This document shows, one piece after another, positions 33,909-42,958 of a stretch of DNA of 64,000 bases; the stretch's first letter is position 1; the number at the start of each line of letters is the position of its first letter. A program made the translations under genes and the position numbers. Origin of the DNA: Devosia geojensis (GTDB lineage Bacteria; Pseudomonadota; Alphaproteobacteria; Rhizobiales; Devosiaceae); the NCBI RefSeq assembly GCF_000969415.1, contig NZ_JZEX01000061.1:1-64000 (forward strand). The letters are read 5' to 3'. The notes under the pieces were generated by a model. It saw nothing but the letters and a program-made list of their open reading frames with translations. It had not been told where the DNA came from and made no database searches.

Positions 33909-34856
33909 CTAGCGCGGCGATTGCGCCCGACGCCAGACCGCGGGCGTTTCCCCGACGATCTGGCGGAATGTCTTGGTCAGGTGGGCCTGATCGGTGAAGC
34001 CGAGCCTGGCGGCAACCTCCGCGATGGCGAGCTCGCCCTCGAGGAGGAGGTGCTTGGCGAGCTCGATGCGCTTCTCCAGGATCCACTGCAGCGGGGTCTT
34101 GCCAGTCGTCTGCTTGAAGACGGTGCCGAACCAGCTCTCCGAAAGCCCCACGGTCGCCGCCAGCTCCGCAACGGTGAGCCGGCTGTGGCCGCGGGCATTC
34201 ACGGCCGCCGCAAGCTTGTTCATCTGCCCCTGGGTGAGCCGGGCATTGGCCCGATCGTCGGCTGGATCCGGTATGTCGAGCAGCCCGGTCACGACGCTGC
34301 CCACCAGGCTTTCGGTGTAGAGCAAATGCCTGGTCGGCTCCGTCAATTCGTCGACGAGCAGTTGAGCCAGCGTCTCGATCGCTCCCAGGTCCTGGATTTC
34401 AACGGGGCGGCGCAGGGCCGTCAGCGCAGCAGAACGCCCTATCGAGAGCGCCAGGTACCTCAGCAGCCTGTCCTTGTGCAGATGCAGGTTGAGGTGGCTG
34501 AACCGGTGCCGCGTGCCGGTATTCGTCCACAACGGGACGCCGGCGGGGATATAGACCGCCCGCGCCATGGGCCGGTAATTGCGCGCGAAGTCCCCGTCCT
34601 GATTCGAGATCGATACGCTTCCCGACACATCGTTGAAGAAGATCATGATGCGTGGGTCGTCGGCGAGGTAGTAAGCGCTGGCGCCCGGTTGGCTCTCGGC
34701 TTGCCAGAAGACGCCCATCATCCCGTCAAGCTCGCGCCACTTGACCGGCGCGGTCACCTGAATCCCTTCTGTGCGCCACGTCATGGACGGGAAGTAGCTC
34801 AAGGCGGGACCTGTCCGTATCTTCGATAGGCTTAAAAATCGGATCATAATTATCAT
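33909..34856 (-). CDS. AraC-family regulator (siderophore-type, PchR-like)
   Basis: Transcription factor of about 315 residues. The C-terminal ~100 residues hold two helix-turn-helix motifs (LTVAELAATVGLSESWFGTVFKQ and ELAIAEVAARLGFTDQAHL) typical of AraC. The N-terminal domain resembles PchR-type sensors of ferric siderophores. The ATG at 34856 has GGGAG five bases upstream and is preferred over an ATG at 34874. It lies next to the TonB receptor in convergent orientation, fitting a siderophore-responsive activator. Confidence 0.88.
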   Translation of the reverse strand: MIIMIRFLSLSKIRTGPALSYFPSMTWRTEGIQVTAPVKWRELDGMMGVFWQAESQPGASAYYLADDPRIMIFFNDVSGSVSISNQDGDFARNYRPMARAVYIPAGVPLWTNTGTRHRFSHLNLHLHKDRLLRYLALSIGRSAALTALRRPVEIQDLGAIETLAQLLVDELTEPTRHLLYTESLVGSVVTGLLDIPDPADDRANARLTQGQMNKLAAAVNARGHSRLTVAELAATVGLSESWFGTVFKQTTGKTPLQWILEKRIELAKHLLLEGELAIAEVAARLGFTDQAHLTKTFRQIVGETPAVWRRAQSPR

Positions 34857-35280
34857 ATTTTCTCCCGCTTGCAATCTGCGGGCGGGCAGCGTCGGCCGGT
34901 CACGAACGCGCGTCCTGCGCTCCGGGCGGGCTGTATTCGTTGTCGTATATGAAGCTTTTTTGACGCTCTTTGCCGCGAAATGCTAAAAATGTTCCCTTTT
35001 TGCGGCCATTGACATCCCCAAGTTACCATACCAGTTTAGGTAAGTTACCGATGGTCCAAAGAGGGGCCATCCAAATGCAACTACCTCGCCGTTTTGCGGC
35101 GTCAGCGGGGCTCACCAATGTTAACATGTGTTAGTTCGCCCTAGGCGGCGAATAGACTTGCCTAATTTTCCGGCAGACAGCTGAGCATTTGTGCTCGGCG
35201 TGAAAATTTTTCCACTCCGGTTCGCGTCGGGGCGGTACTGGTTCTTTTGTCTTCCGAAAAAATGCAGGCGGTTTCGTAAA
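34857..35280. promoter_or_regulatory. Intergenic control region between two AraC-family genes
   Basis: About 420 bp without a gene and notably AT-richer than the surroundings. It contains direct repeats AAGTTACC at 35020-35027 and 35042-35049, a GGTAAGTTACC palindrome at 35039-35049 and a TGTTAACA palindrome at 35119-35126. A TTCGCC/GGCGAA inverted pair lies just after. These features suggest binding sites for one or both flanking AraC proteins. No small RNA could be recognised. Confidence 0.45.
35020..35049. promoter_or_regulatory. Direct-repeat operator candidate
   Basis: Two identical AAGTTACC octamers are spaced 22 bp start to start, about two helical turns, the usual phasing for a dimeric AraC-family activator. 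The second copy overlaps GGTAAGTTACC, a five-base-arm palindrome. Confidence 0.4.
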
Positions 35281-36189
35281 ATGCCTATCGATCCTGCGAT
35301 CGAGACGCGTCTACGCGTCGCGGTCGGGCACGACCTGCTCGGGGGTATCCCCCAGCATGTGGGGCCGAGGCTATCCACTCTCAAAGGTGGTGTCGTTCAC
35401 TCCCTGCGCCCGCCGGGCACGATGACGTTCCAATCGCCGGGCGATTTCGTCGCCATCGTTCTGGCGCGGGTGCCGCGAATGGAATCGCGGCTCGGCAGCG
35501 ACACGCTTCATGTCTTCGATGCGCCCGTCGGGATGCTGATCGTCAGTCCCGCCAATGTCGACAGCGCCAGCCGCTGGTTCTCGCTGCGCGAGAACCTGAC
35601 GGTCGGTTATGAACCGGGGTTCCTGGCCGAGCTCGCGGCACGCGAGTTCAGCCTTCTCGACCTGCGGCTGCATCCGCTGCCCTTCGGCCATGTCGACACG
35701 CAGGCACTGCAGATCGCGCATCTATTCAAGCAGGAGCTCGCCAGCGGCGCCGCCAACGAGCTCTATATCGATTCGTTGATGACGGTCCTCGGCCTGCATG
35801 TGGTGCGCTACTATTCCAACGCTACCGAGGCGCGCGCCGGCGTCAAGGCAGGGGAGAGCGGACTTTCGCAGACCAGCGCGCGTAGGGTGCAGGATTTCCT
35901 GAAAGAGAACTTCGCGGGTAAGGTGTCGGTCGCGAGCCTTGCCGAACTCTGCGGGCTGTCGCCCGGTCATTTCATCCAGGCGTTCACCAGGTCCTTCGGC
36001 GTGCCGCCCTATCGATACCTCATCAACCTGCGCCTCGGCTATGCCGCGCAGCTGCTGTCGGAAACGCAGTTGCCGATCGCGGAAGTGGCCTATCTCAGCG
36101 GGTTTTCAAGTCAAAGCCACCTCACATCCACGATGCGGAAATATAGGAACTTCACTCCCGCGCAGATCAGGTCGGGCGGACGAGTATAA
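35281..36189 (+). CDS. AraC-family transcriptional regulator
   Basis: Regulator of about 302 residues with the two C-terminal AraC helix-turn-helix motifs (SVASLAELCGLSPGHFIQAF and LPIAEVAYLSGFSSQSHL). The N-terminal ~190 residues are an unassigned ligand or dimer domain. The ATG at 35281 was preferred because an in-frame GTG 90 bp upstream adds a Phe/Arg-rich segment unlike the family. It could regulate itself, the following surface-protein operon or another target. The 292-bp gap to the next gene has no clear operator. Confidence 0.85.
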   Translation: MPIDPAIETRLRVAVGHDLLGGIPQHVGPRLSTLKGGVVHSLRPPGTMTFQSPGDFVAIVLARVPRMESRLGSDTLHVFDAPVGMLIVSPANVDSASRWFSLRENLTVGYEPGFLAELAAREFSLLDLRLHPLPFGHVDTQALQIAHLFKQELASGAANELYIDSLMTVLGLHVVRYYSNATEARAGVKAGESGLSQTSARRVQDFLKENFAGKVSVASLAELCGLSPGHFIQAFTRSFGVPPYRYLINLRLGYAAQLLSETQLPIAEVAYLSGFSSQSHLTSTMRKYRNFTPAQIRSGGRV

Positions 36190-36481
36190 GTTTTATAGAT
36201 TCGCCATTGGCAGAAATCCCAATGTGGCGATCCCGTAACACTTCCGCACTGAATTCAGATTGTATGCTGAGGATTCTGAAACGAACCATATTTCCTGAAA
36301 TACGCCCCCGCAGGCTTGTGGCTTGTTCGGTTCACTGGAGCGAATCCGGTGCGGGGGCAGCTCCGTCGGGCATGTGTTTGCGGTGCGCTTGGCTTTGAGG
36401 CCGGCGCCATGCCTGGCGGCACAAAGTAATTGTGCAAAGGCGCTCCCCGTCAACGGATGGCTGACATCAGGGGGCCTATAT
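36190..36481. promoter_or_regulatory. Leader region upstream of the repeat surface-protein gene
   Basis: No gene is seen in these 292 bp. A possible hairpin with imperfect CGCCATTGG and CCAATGTGGCG arms (36202-36229) follows the AraC gene and could terminate it. GCCCCCGCA (36304-36312) and TGCGGGGGC (36350-36358) are perfect complements across a 37-base loop, so the surface-protein mRNA may have a structured 5-prime leader. No known riboswitch was recognised. Confidence 0.4.
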
Positions 36482-39400
36482 ATGCGGAAGCTACTTTCGC
36501 TGCGTGGTATTGCGCGCTGTCTTTCCGGAAATCCAGCGGAGCGTACAGGGGTCAAGCCGCGGCGTGGCGGGCAGGGCTCCTCTGCCGGAGCGGCGAGCAC
36601 GCTTCACCTCAAGTGGAGCAGCCTGGCGTGCCTGGCTTTCGCAACTCTCCTCCTGATCGTAGCGGACGTCAAACCGGCTTATAGCCAGTCGAACGCCTGC
36701 AATCTGGCGGTCAACGGCTCGTTCGAGTCGCCGAACATTCAGACCGAGCCGCAGCGGCCGGGTGAGAACACGCTCGTTTCGAGCAATGGGTATGCGATCT
36801 GGCGGACGACGACATATCCCCTCGATGGCTGGCAGACCGTCAGCGGCACGGTGGACATACTCCGTCACCACAGCAATGCCAGCAACGGGATGCAGAGCAT
36901 CGACCTGTGGGGTACGGCCCCGGCAACGCTCCGGCAAACCTTCACCGGTTTGGTTCCCGGTCGGCAATATACTTTTTCGATCGACTATGCCGGCCAGTCG
37001 GCCACGCAATCGATCGCCCGCGTTCAACTGGGAAATGGAAACGGAGTAGCGCCCGTTACCGTCGCGACACTTCAGCCGGTCGCCAATTCCGTGGCTAACG
37101 GCGGCGGCAATCTTCCTGATACACCGATGTATACCCAAACCTGGGCCACCTATCAGAATACGTTCACGGCGGCTGGTACGGAAGCAACGATCCAGTTCGT
37201 CAACAACACTGCCCCCGGTCCCGCGAACACGGGCCTTTTCATAGACAATTTCACCTTCGCGAGCACCCAGCCCTGCACCGACCTTTCCATTACCAAGACC
37301 GACGGCGCGACGACGTTCACGCGTGGCTCGAACGTCACCTACACCATCGTCGTGCGCAATGACGGCACGGTGAACGCGCCCGGCGCTACGGTCAGCGATC
37401 CGCTACCGACTGGCATCACCGCGGCCAACTGGACCTGCGGCAGCGCCACGGGTGGAGCCACTTGCGGCGCGGCGAGCGGCACGGGCGCGATCAATACGAC
37501 GGCCAACCTGCCGGCGGGCTCTTCGCTCACCTATTCCCTCACGCTGACGGTTCCGGCGGGATATTCCGGTGTCAACCTGACCAACACCGCGACGGTAGCG
37601 GTGCCGGCCGGGTTCATCGATCCGAACACGAGCAACAACACGGCCAGCGATACCAATACGGTGTCGCCGCCGCAGCCTTCGTTCGGCGCCTGTACCTCGA
37701 CGATCTATCTCGGCGTCGACACGCCCACACAGCTCGTGCGCGCCGATACGAGCACCAATCCGTTCACCTTCCCCCCGATCGGCGCACCGGATTCCCCCGG
37801 CTACAATGCCATGGGCTACGATCTGGCCAGCAACTATATCTATGCAACGCGTTGGGATGCGACGACGAGCAGATACCGCCTGCTGCGGATCGGCGGCGAC
37901 GGCTCGGTGCGGGACCTGGGGGGCATCACGGGCGGCGGCATCAATTCCAGCCCGGGCATCGCCTCGGGCGTGATCGGCGCGGACGGCTTCTACTATCTCA
38001 AGGACAACGGCGCTTCCAACGTGATGTGGCGCGTCGATCTGACGACCCTCACGGCGAGCAGCATTCCGCTCAACAGCACGATCGCCAACGCGGACCTCGC
38101 CTGGCACAACGGGCTCATCTACACGCATGACCATACCTCGGGGGTTTTTTATTCGATCAACCCGAGCAGCGGCGTCATCACGCCGATCGGTCAATCGGGG
38201 ATCACTCCCGACGCCTTCGGGTCGCTGATCAGCGCCAGCAACGGTGTTTTCGGCCGCCTCAACAGCGGAGGGTTCTACCGGTTCGATATCGCGACTGGCG
38301 TGGCAACGCTGATCTCGGACGCGCCGGCAGGCGCTGGCGACGGCGCCAAGTGCCCGACGACCGCGCTCGAGCTGCCGGTGGACCTCCGGATCACCAAGAG
38401 CGATGGCGTCACCGTCTACACTCCTGGCACCGACGTCACCTACACGATCATGGTCTCCAACAACGGGCCATTCGGCGTCCAGAACGCGCTCGTCAACGAT
38501 GCGCTTCCGGCCGGCATCACCGGTGCGACATGGACCTGCGGCACCTCGACGGGCGGGGGCGTCTGCGTCGTCCCGAGCGGCACCGGCGCCATCACCAACG
38601 CGCCGGTCAACCTGCCGGCCGGGGCGTCGGTTACCTTCCAATTGACAATGAGCGTGCCGACGAACTTTGCCGGCGACCTCGTCAACACGGCGACTGTCGC
38701 GAGCCCTTCAGGATCGCCCGACACCAACCTCGCCAACAATACCGCCACCGACACCAACGTGCCTGCCGCCCCCGCGCTCACCGTCGACAAGACCGGCACG
38801 CTCAACGACCTCGATGGCGACGGGCTGATCGATCCGGGCGAGACCGTCAGCTACTCGTTCCTCGTCCGCAACAGCGGCAACGTGACGATGACCGGGGTCA
38901 CCGTCAACGACCCCCTCCTGGCCAATGCCGGCATCTCGGTAACGCCGGGCCCGCAGACCTTGTCGCCGGGCGGCACGGCGACCTTCACCGCCACTTATAC
39001 GCCGACGCAGGCCCAGATCGATGCCGGCCAGGTGTCGAACACCGCGACCGGCACCGGCACTCCGCCCGCCGGCCCGCCGATCGAGAGCCCGCCGGACACG
39101 GTGGTCGTGCCGCCGGACCAAGCGCCGGGCCTCGCGATCGACAAGACCGGCACGCTCAACGACCTCGACGGCGACGGGCTGATCGATCTTGGCGAGACCA
39201 TCACCTACACGTTCCTGGCGCGCAACACCGGCTCGGTGACGCTGACCAACGTCACGGTGAACGATCCGCTCCTGGCCAATGCCGGCATCTCGGTAACGCC
39301 GGGCCCGCAGACCCTCGGCCCCGGCGGCACGGCCACGTTCACGGCCACCTATACGCCGACTCAAACCGATATCGACACCGGTGAGGTCTCGAACACGGCG

Positions 39401-42400
39401 ACCGGCACCGGCACGCCGCCCTCGGGCCCGCCGATCGAGAGCCCGCCCGATACGGTGGTGGTGCCGCCTGAGCAGACGCCAGGCCTCGTCATCGACAAGA
39501 CCGGCACGCTCAATGACGGCGACGGCGACGGGCTGATCGATCTGGGCGAAACCATCAGCTACGCGTTCCTGGTCACCAATACCGGGACCGTCACCCTGAC
39601 GAATGTGACGGTGAATGATCCGCTGGTCGCTGTCGACCAGGGTCCGCAAACGCTGGCGCCGGGTGCGAGCTTCACCTTCACGGCGACCTATACGCCCACG
39701 CAAGCCGAGATCGATGCGGGGCAGGTCTCGAACACCGCGACCGGCTCAGGCACCGATCCCGACGGCAACACCACCCTGAGCCCGCCGGACACTGTTGTTG
39801 TGCCGCCCGACCAGACGCCGGGCCTCACCATCGACAAGACCGGCACGCTCAACGACCTCGACGGCGACGGGCTGATCGATCTTGGCGAAACCATCACCTA
39901 CAGCTTCCTGGCCCGCAACACCGGCACGGTGACGCTGACCGGGGTGACGATCAACGACCCCCTCCTGGACAATGCCGGCATTGCGGTAACGCCGGGCCCG
40001 CAGACCTTGGCGCCGGGCGGGAGCGTGACCTTCACGGCGACCTATACGCCCACCCAAGCCGAGATCGACGCCGGGCAGGTGGAAAATACCGCGACCGGTT
40101 CGGGCACCGATCCCGACGGCAACACCACCCAGAGCCCGCCGGACACGGTTGTTGTGCCGCCCGACCAGACGCCGGGTCTCACCATCGACAAGACCGGCAC
40201 GCTCAACGACCTCGATGGCGACGGGCTCATCGATCTTGGTGAGACCATCACCTACAGCTTCCTGGCGCGCAACACCGGCACGGTGACGCTGACCAATGTC
40301 ACGGTGAACGATCCCCTCCTGGCCAATGCCGGCATCGCGATGACGCCGGGCCCGCAGACGCTGGCGCCGAGGGGCACGGCGACGTTCACGGCGACCTATA
40401 CGCCCACCCAAGCCGAGATCGATGCCGGGCAGGTGGAAAATACCGCGACCGGCACCGGCACGCCGCCCTCGGGTCCGCCGATCGAGAGCCCGCCGGATAC
40501 GGTTGTTGTGCCGCCGGATCAGACGATGGGGCTGACGATCGACAAGACCGGCACGCTCAACGATTTCGACGGCGATGGCCTCATCGATCTTGGCGAAACC
40601 ATCACCTACACGTTCCTGGCGAGCAACACCGGCGCGGTGACGCTGACCAATGTCACGGTGAACGACCCCCTCCTGGCCAATGCCGGCATCGCGGTGACGC
40701 CAGGCCCGCAGACCTTGGCGCCGGGCGGGAGCGCCACCTTCACGGCGACCTATACGCCGACGCAGGCCGACATCGATGCCGGCCGGGTCGAGAACACGGC
40801 GACCGGCACCGGTACGCCGCCGTCCGGCCCGCCGATCACCAGCCCGCCCGATACCGTTGTGGTGCCGCCTGATCAGGCTTCGGGATTGACCATCGTCAAG
40901 ACCGGCACGCTCAACGACCTCGACGGCGACGGCTTCATCGATCTGGGCGAAACCATCGGCTACTCGTTCCTGGTCACCAATACCGGCGCGGTGACGCTGA
41001 CCAACGTCACGGTCAACGACCCGCTGCTGTCCAACGCCGGGATCTCGGTGACGCCAGGCCCGCAGACGCTGGCGCCGGGCGCCAATGTCACCTTCACGGC
41101 GATCTATACCCCGACGCAGGCCGACATCGATGCCGGCCAGGTCGAAAACACGGCGACCGGCACCGGCACGCCGCCCTCGGGTCCGCCGATCACCAGCCCG
41201 CCGGATACGGTCGTGGTGCCGCCCGACCAGACGGCGGGTCTCTCCATCGAGAAGACCGGCACGCTCAACGACCTCGATGGCGACGGGCTGCTCGATCCGG
41301 GCGAGACGATCAGCTATTCGTTCCTTGCCATCAACACCGGCGCGGTGACGCTGACCGATGTCACCATAGACGATCCGCTGCTGGTAGCAGCCGGCGTCTC
41401 GGTGACGCCGGGTCCTCAGACGCTGGCGCCGGGCGCCAACGTCACCTTCACCGCGGTCTATGCGCCGACCCAGGCCCAGATCGATGCCGGCGTGGTCGAG
41501 AATATTGCGACCGGCACCGGCACACCCCCCTCGGGTCCGCCAATCGAGAGTCCGCCCGACAGCGTGACCGTGCCGCCGCAGCCCGCGAGCCTCAACCTGG
41601 TGAAGACCGGCAGCTTCGACGACGTCGATGGCAATGGCGCCGCCAGCGTGGGCGATACGCTGACCTATACCTTCACCGTCACCAACGATGGCGGCCAGAC
41701 CGCCGCCGATGTGTGGCCGAAAGACCCCGGTCCGACCTTCGGCGGTCAGCCGGCAACGGGGACGCTCTCGACATTCACACCGGGTCCCGTGACCCTCAGT
41801 GCCGGGCAGCAGGCGGTGTTCACTGCGACCTATACGCTGACCGAGGCTGATGTCGCCAACGCCGCCGGTGCGCCGGACAGCGTTGCCAACACCGCCAGAG
41901 CTGTCGGCTTTGTGAACGGCAATGTGATCACCGGCACGCCGGTGGAATCCGAGGAAAGCCGGTCGCTCGTCACGCTTCCGGTTGCGGTGAGCGACATCTC
42001 GGTCTCCAAGGTGGCGTTGCTGCGTCATATACGGCGCGGTGAAGAGGCCCCCTTCGCCATCACCGTCACCAACAATTCGGCGAGTGCGGCGCAAGGCCTG
42101 ACGGTCGTCGATACGCTGCCGTCCGGGTTCCGGTACGTCGACGGTTCGGCCAGCGTCAACGGGGTCGCGGCGACGCCCGTCGTCGAAGGGCGCCAGGTGA
42201 TCTTCTCGAACGTCGCGGTTCCCGCCAACAGCGCGGTCGAGATCCGATTGCGCATGCTGGCCCTGAGCTCGGCGGGACCGGGCGAACACGTCAATCGGGC
42301 GAGCGTCACCGATGCCTCGGGCAATCCGCTGGCGCCGGACGCGACGGCCTCGGTCGATATCCTGGCCGAACCGGTGTTCGACTGCGGCGACGTCATCGGC

Positions 42401-42958
42401 AAGGTGTTCGATGACCGCAACCGCAACAGCTACCAGGACGAGGGCGAGCCGGGCCTGCCGGGCGTGCGCATCGCCACCGTCGACGGTTGGCTGATCACCA
42501 CCGACGCCCACGGCCGCTTCCATGTGCCCTGCGCCATGCTGCCGGACCAGCGGATCGGCTCGAACTTCATCATGAAGCTCGACACCCGCACCCTGCCGAC
42601 GGGTTATCGCGTCACGACCGAGAACCCGCGCGTGGTGCGCCTGACCGCCGGCAAGATGACGGAGCTCAACTTCGGCGCCTCCATCGGCCGCGTGGTCCGT
42701 CTCGACCTGCAGGACGCCGCGTTCTTGCCCGGCGAACTGGAGCTGCGGCCCGAGTGGGTGCTCGGGCTCGACCAGCTGATGGCGGTTCTTGCCCAGGAGC
42801 AGTCGGTGCTTCGCCTCACCTACATCGAAGCCGGCGCCGATCCGGAGTTTGCCGAGGAGCGCCTCAAGCACTTGCGCGATCTCATCGGCGAGCGCTGGCG
42901 GCAGACGTCCGGACAGTACCGGCTGGAAGTCGAGATGCGTGTGGAGACGGGGCAATGA
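36482..42958 (+). CDS. Giant repeat-rich secreted/surface protein (DUF11-type repeats)
   Basis: Predicted exported protein of 2158 residues. A long leader ends in a hydrophobic segment near 45-65 (ACLAFATLLLIVADV). Then come a carbohydrate-binding-like domain (NLAVNGSFESP, about 70-260), a DUF11-like repeat near 265, a propeller-like region (about 400-635) and a second DUF11-like repeat near 634. Eight near-identical 118-residue units (about 766-1702) each carry DLDGDGLID-type acidic loops. A divergent ninth unit, a DUF11 domain and an SdrB-like CNA fold (GKVFDDRNRNSYQDEGEPG) follow. The last ~60 residues resemble an OmpA-like end. Its stop overlaps the barrel gene start (ATGA). Likely an adhesin or envelope scaffold; function unproven. 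Confidence 0.82.
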   Translation: MRKLLSLRGIARCLSGNPAERTGVKPRRGGQGSSAGAASTLHLKWSSLACLAFATLLLIVADVKPAYSQSNACNLAVNGSFESPNIQTEPQRPGENTLVSSNGYAIWRTTTYPLDGWQTVSGTVDILRHHSNASNGMQSIDLWGTAPATLRQTFTGLVPGRQYTFSIDYAGQSATQSIARVQLGNGNGVAPVTVATLQPVANSVANGGGNLPDTPMYTQTWATYQNTFTAAGTEATIQFVNNTAPGPANTGLFIDNFTFASTQPCTDLSITKTDGATTFTRGSNVTYTIVVRNDGTVNAPGATVSDPLPTGITAANWTCGSATGGATCGAASGTGAINTTANLPAGSSLTYSLTLTVPAGYSGVNLTNTATVAVPAGFIDPNTSNNTASDTNTVSPPQPSFGACTSTIYLGVDTPTQLVRADTSTNPFTFPPIGAPDSPGYNAMGYDLASNYIYATRWDATTSRYRLLRIGGDGSVRDLGGITGGGINSSPGIASGVIGADGFYYLKDNGASNVMWRVDLTTLTASSIPLNSTIANADLAWHNGLIYTHDHTSGVFYSINPSSGVITPIGQSGITPDAFGSLISASNGVFGRLNSGGFYRFDIATGVATLISDAPAGAGDGAKCPTTALELPVDLRITKSDGVTVYTPGTDVTYTIMVSNNGPFGVQNALVNDALPAGITGATWTCGTSTGGGVCVVPSGTGAITNAPVNLPAGASVTFQLTMSVPTNFAGDLVNTATVASPSGSPDTNLANNTATDTNVPAAPALTVDKTGTLNDLDGDGLIDPGETVSYSFLVRNSGNVTMTGVTVNDPLLANAGISVTPGPQTLSPGGTATFTATYTPTQAQIDAGQVSNTATGTGTPPAGPPIESPPDTVVVPPDQAPGLAIDKTGTLNDLDGDGLIDLGETITYTFLARNTGSVTLTNVTVNDPLLANAGISVTPGPQTLGPGGTATFTATYTPTQTDIDTGEVSNTATGTGTPPSGPPIESPPDTVVVPPEQTPGLVIDKTGTLNDGDGDGLIDLGETISYAFLVTNTGTVTLTNVTVNDPLVAVDQGPQTLAPGASFTFTATYTPTQAEIDAGQVSNTATGSGTDPDGNTTLSPPDTVVVPPDQTPGLTIDKTGTLNDLDGDGLIDLGETITYSFLARNTGTVTLTGVTINDPLLDNAGIAVTPGPQTLAPGGSVTFTATYTPTQAEIDAGQVENTATGSGTDPDGNTTQSPPDTVVVPPDQTPGLTIDKTGTLNDLDGDGLIDLGETITYSFLARNTGTVTLTNVTVNDPLLANAGIAMTPGPQTLAPRGTATFTATYTPTQAEIDAGQVENTATGTGTPPSGPPIESPPDTVVVPPDQTMGLTIDKTGTLNDFDGDGLIDLGETITYTFLASNTGAVTLTNVTVNDPLLANAGIAVTPGPQTLAPGGSATFTATYTPTQADIDAGRVENTATGTGTPPSGPPITSPPDTVVVPPDQASGLTIVKTGTLNDLDGDGFIDLGETIGYSFLVTNTGAVTLTNVTVNDPLLSNAGISVTPGPQTLAPGANVTFTAIYTPTQADIDAGQVENTATGTGTPPSGPPITSPPDTVVVPPDQTAGLSIEKTGTLNDLDGDGLLDPGETISYSFLAINTGAVTLTDVTIDDPLLVAAGVSVTPGPQTLAPGANVTFTAVYAPTQAQIDAGVVENIATGTGTPPSGPPIESPPDSVTVPPQPASLNLVKTGSFDDVDGNGAASVGDTLTYTFTVTNDGGQTAADVWPKDPGPTFGGQPATGTLSTFTPGPVTLSAGQQAVFTATYTLTEADVANAAGAPDSVANTARAVGFVNGNVITGTPVESEESRSLVTLPVAVSDISVSKVALLRHIRRGEEAPFAITVTNNSASAAQGLTVVDTLPSGFRYVDGSASVNGVAATPVVEGRQVIFSNVAVPANSAVEIRLRMLALSSAGPGEHVNRASVTDASGNPLAPDATASVDILAEPVFDCGDVIGKVFDDRNRNSYQDEGEPGLPGVRIATVDGWLITTDAHGRFHVPCAMLPDQRIGSNFIMKLDTRTLPTGYRVTTENPRVVRLTAGKMTELNFGASIGRVVRLDLQDAAFLPGELELRPEWVLGLDQLMAVLAQEQSVLRLTYIEAGADPEFAEERLKHLRDLIGERWRQTSGQYRLEVEMRVETGQ
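38776..41593 (+). repeat. Tandem 354-bp repeat array (eight units)
   Basis: The conserved KTGTLND-coding motif begins near 38786, 39140, 39494, 39833, 40187, 40541, 40895 and 41249. Spacing is 354 bp except one unit of 339 bp (unit 3), which lacks five codons. Units are so alike that long stretches match at the nucleotide level. Two exchangeable linker types occur, encoding TGTPPSGPPI or SGTDPDGNTT. This pattern suggests recent duplication or gene conversion, and copy number probably varies between strains. Confidence 0.92.

Noticed and set aside
35009..35040. Sigma-70 promoter beginning TTGACA at 35009
   Set aside because: No acceptable -10 hexamer occurs 16-18 bp downstream, so the hexamer alone is not enough.
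38776..41593. CRISPR-like or non-coding tandem repeat
   Set aside because: The units are 339-354 bp, multiples of three, contiguous without spacers and encode a continuous protein domain.
39746..42955. A 1069-codon open frame on the minus strand opposite the surface-protein gene
   Set aside because: It is antisense to the repeat array, has the Arg/Gly/Asp-rich make-up of a mirror frame in high-GC DNA, and lacks a ribosome-binding site or recognisable domain. The plus-strand protein explains the region.
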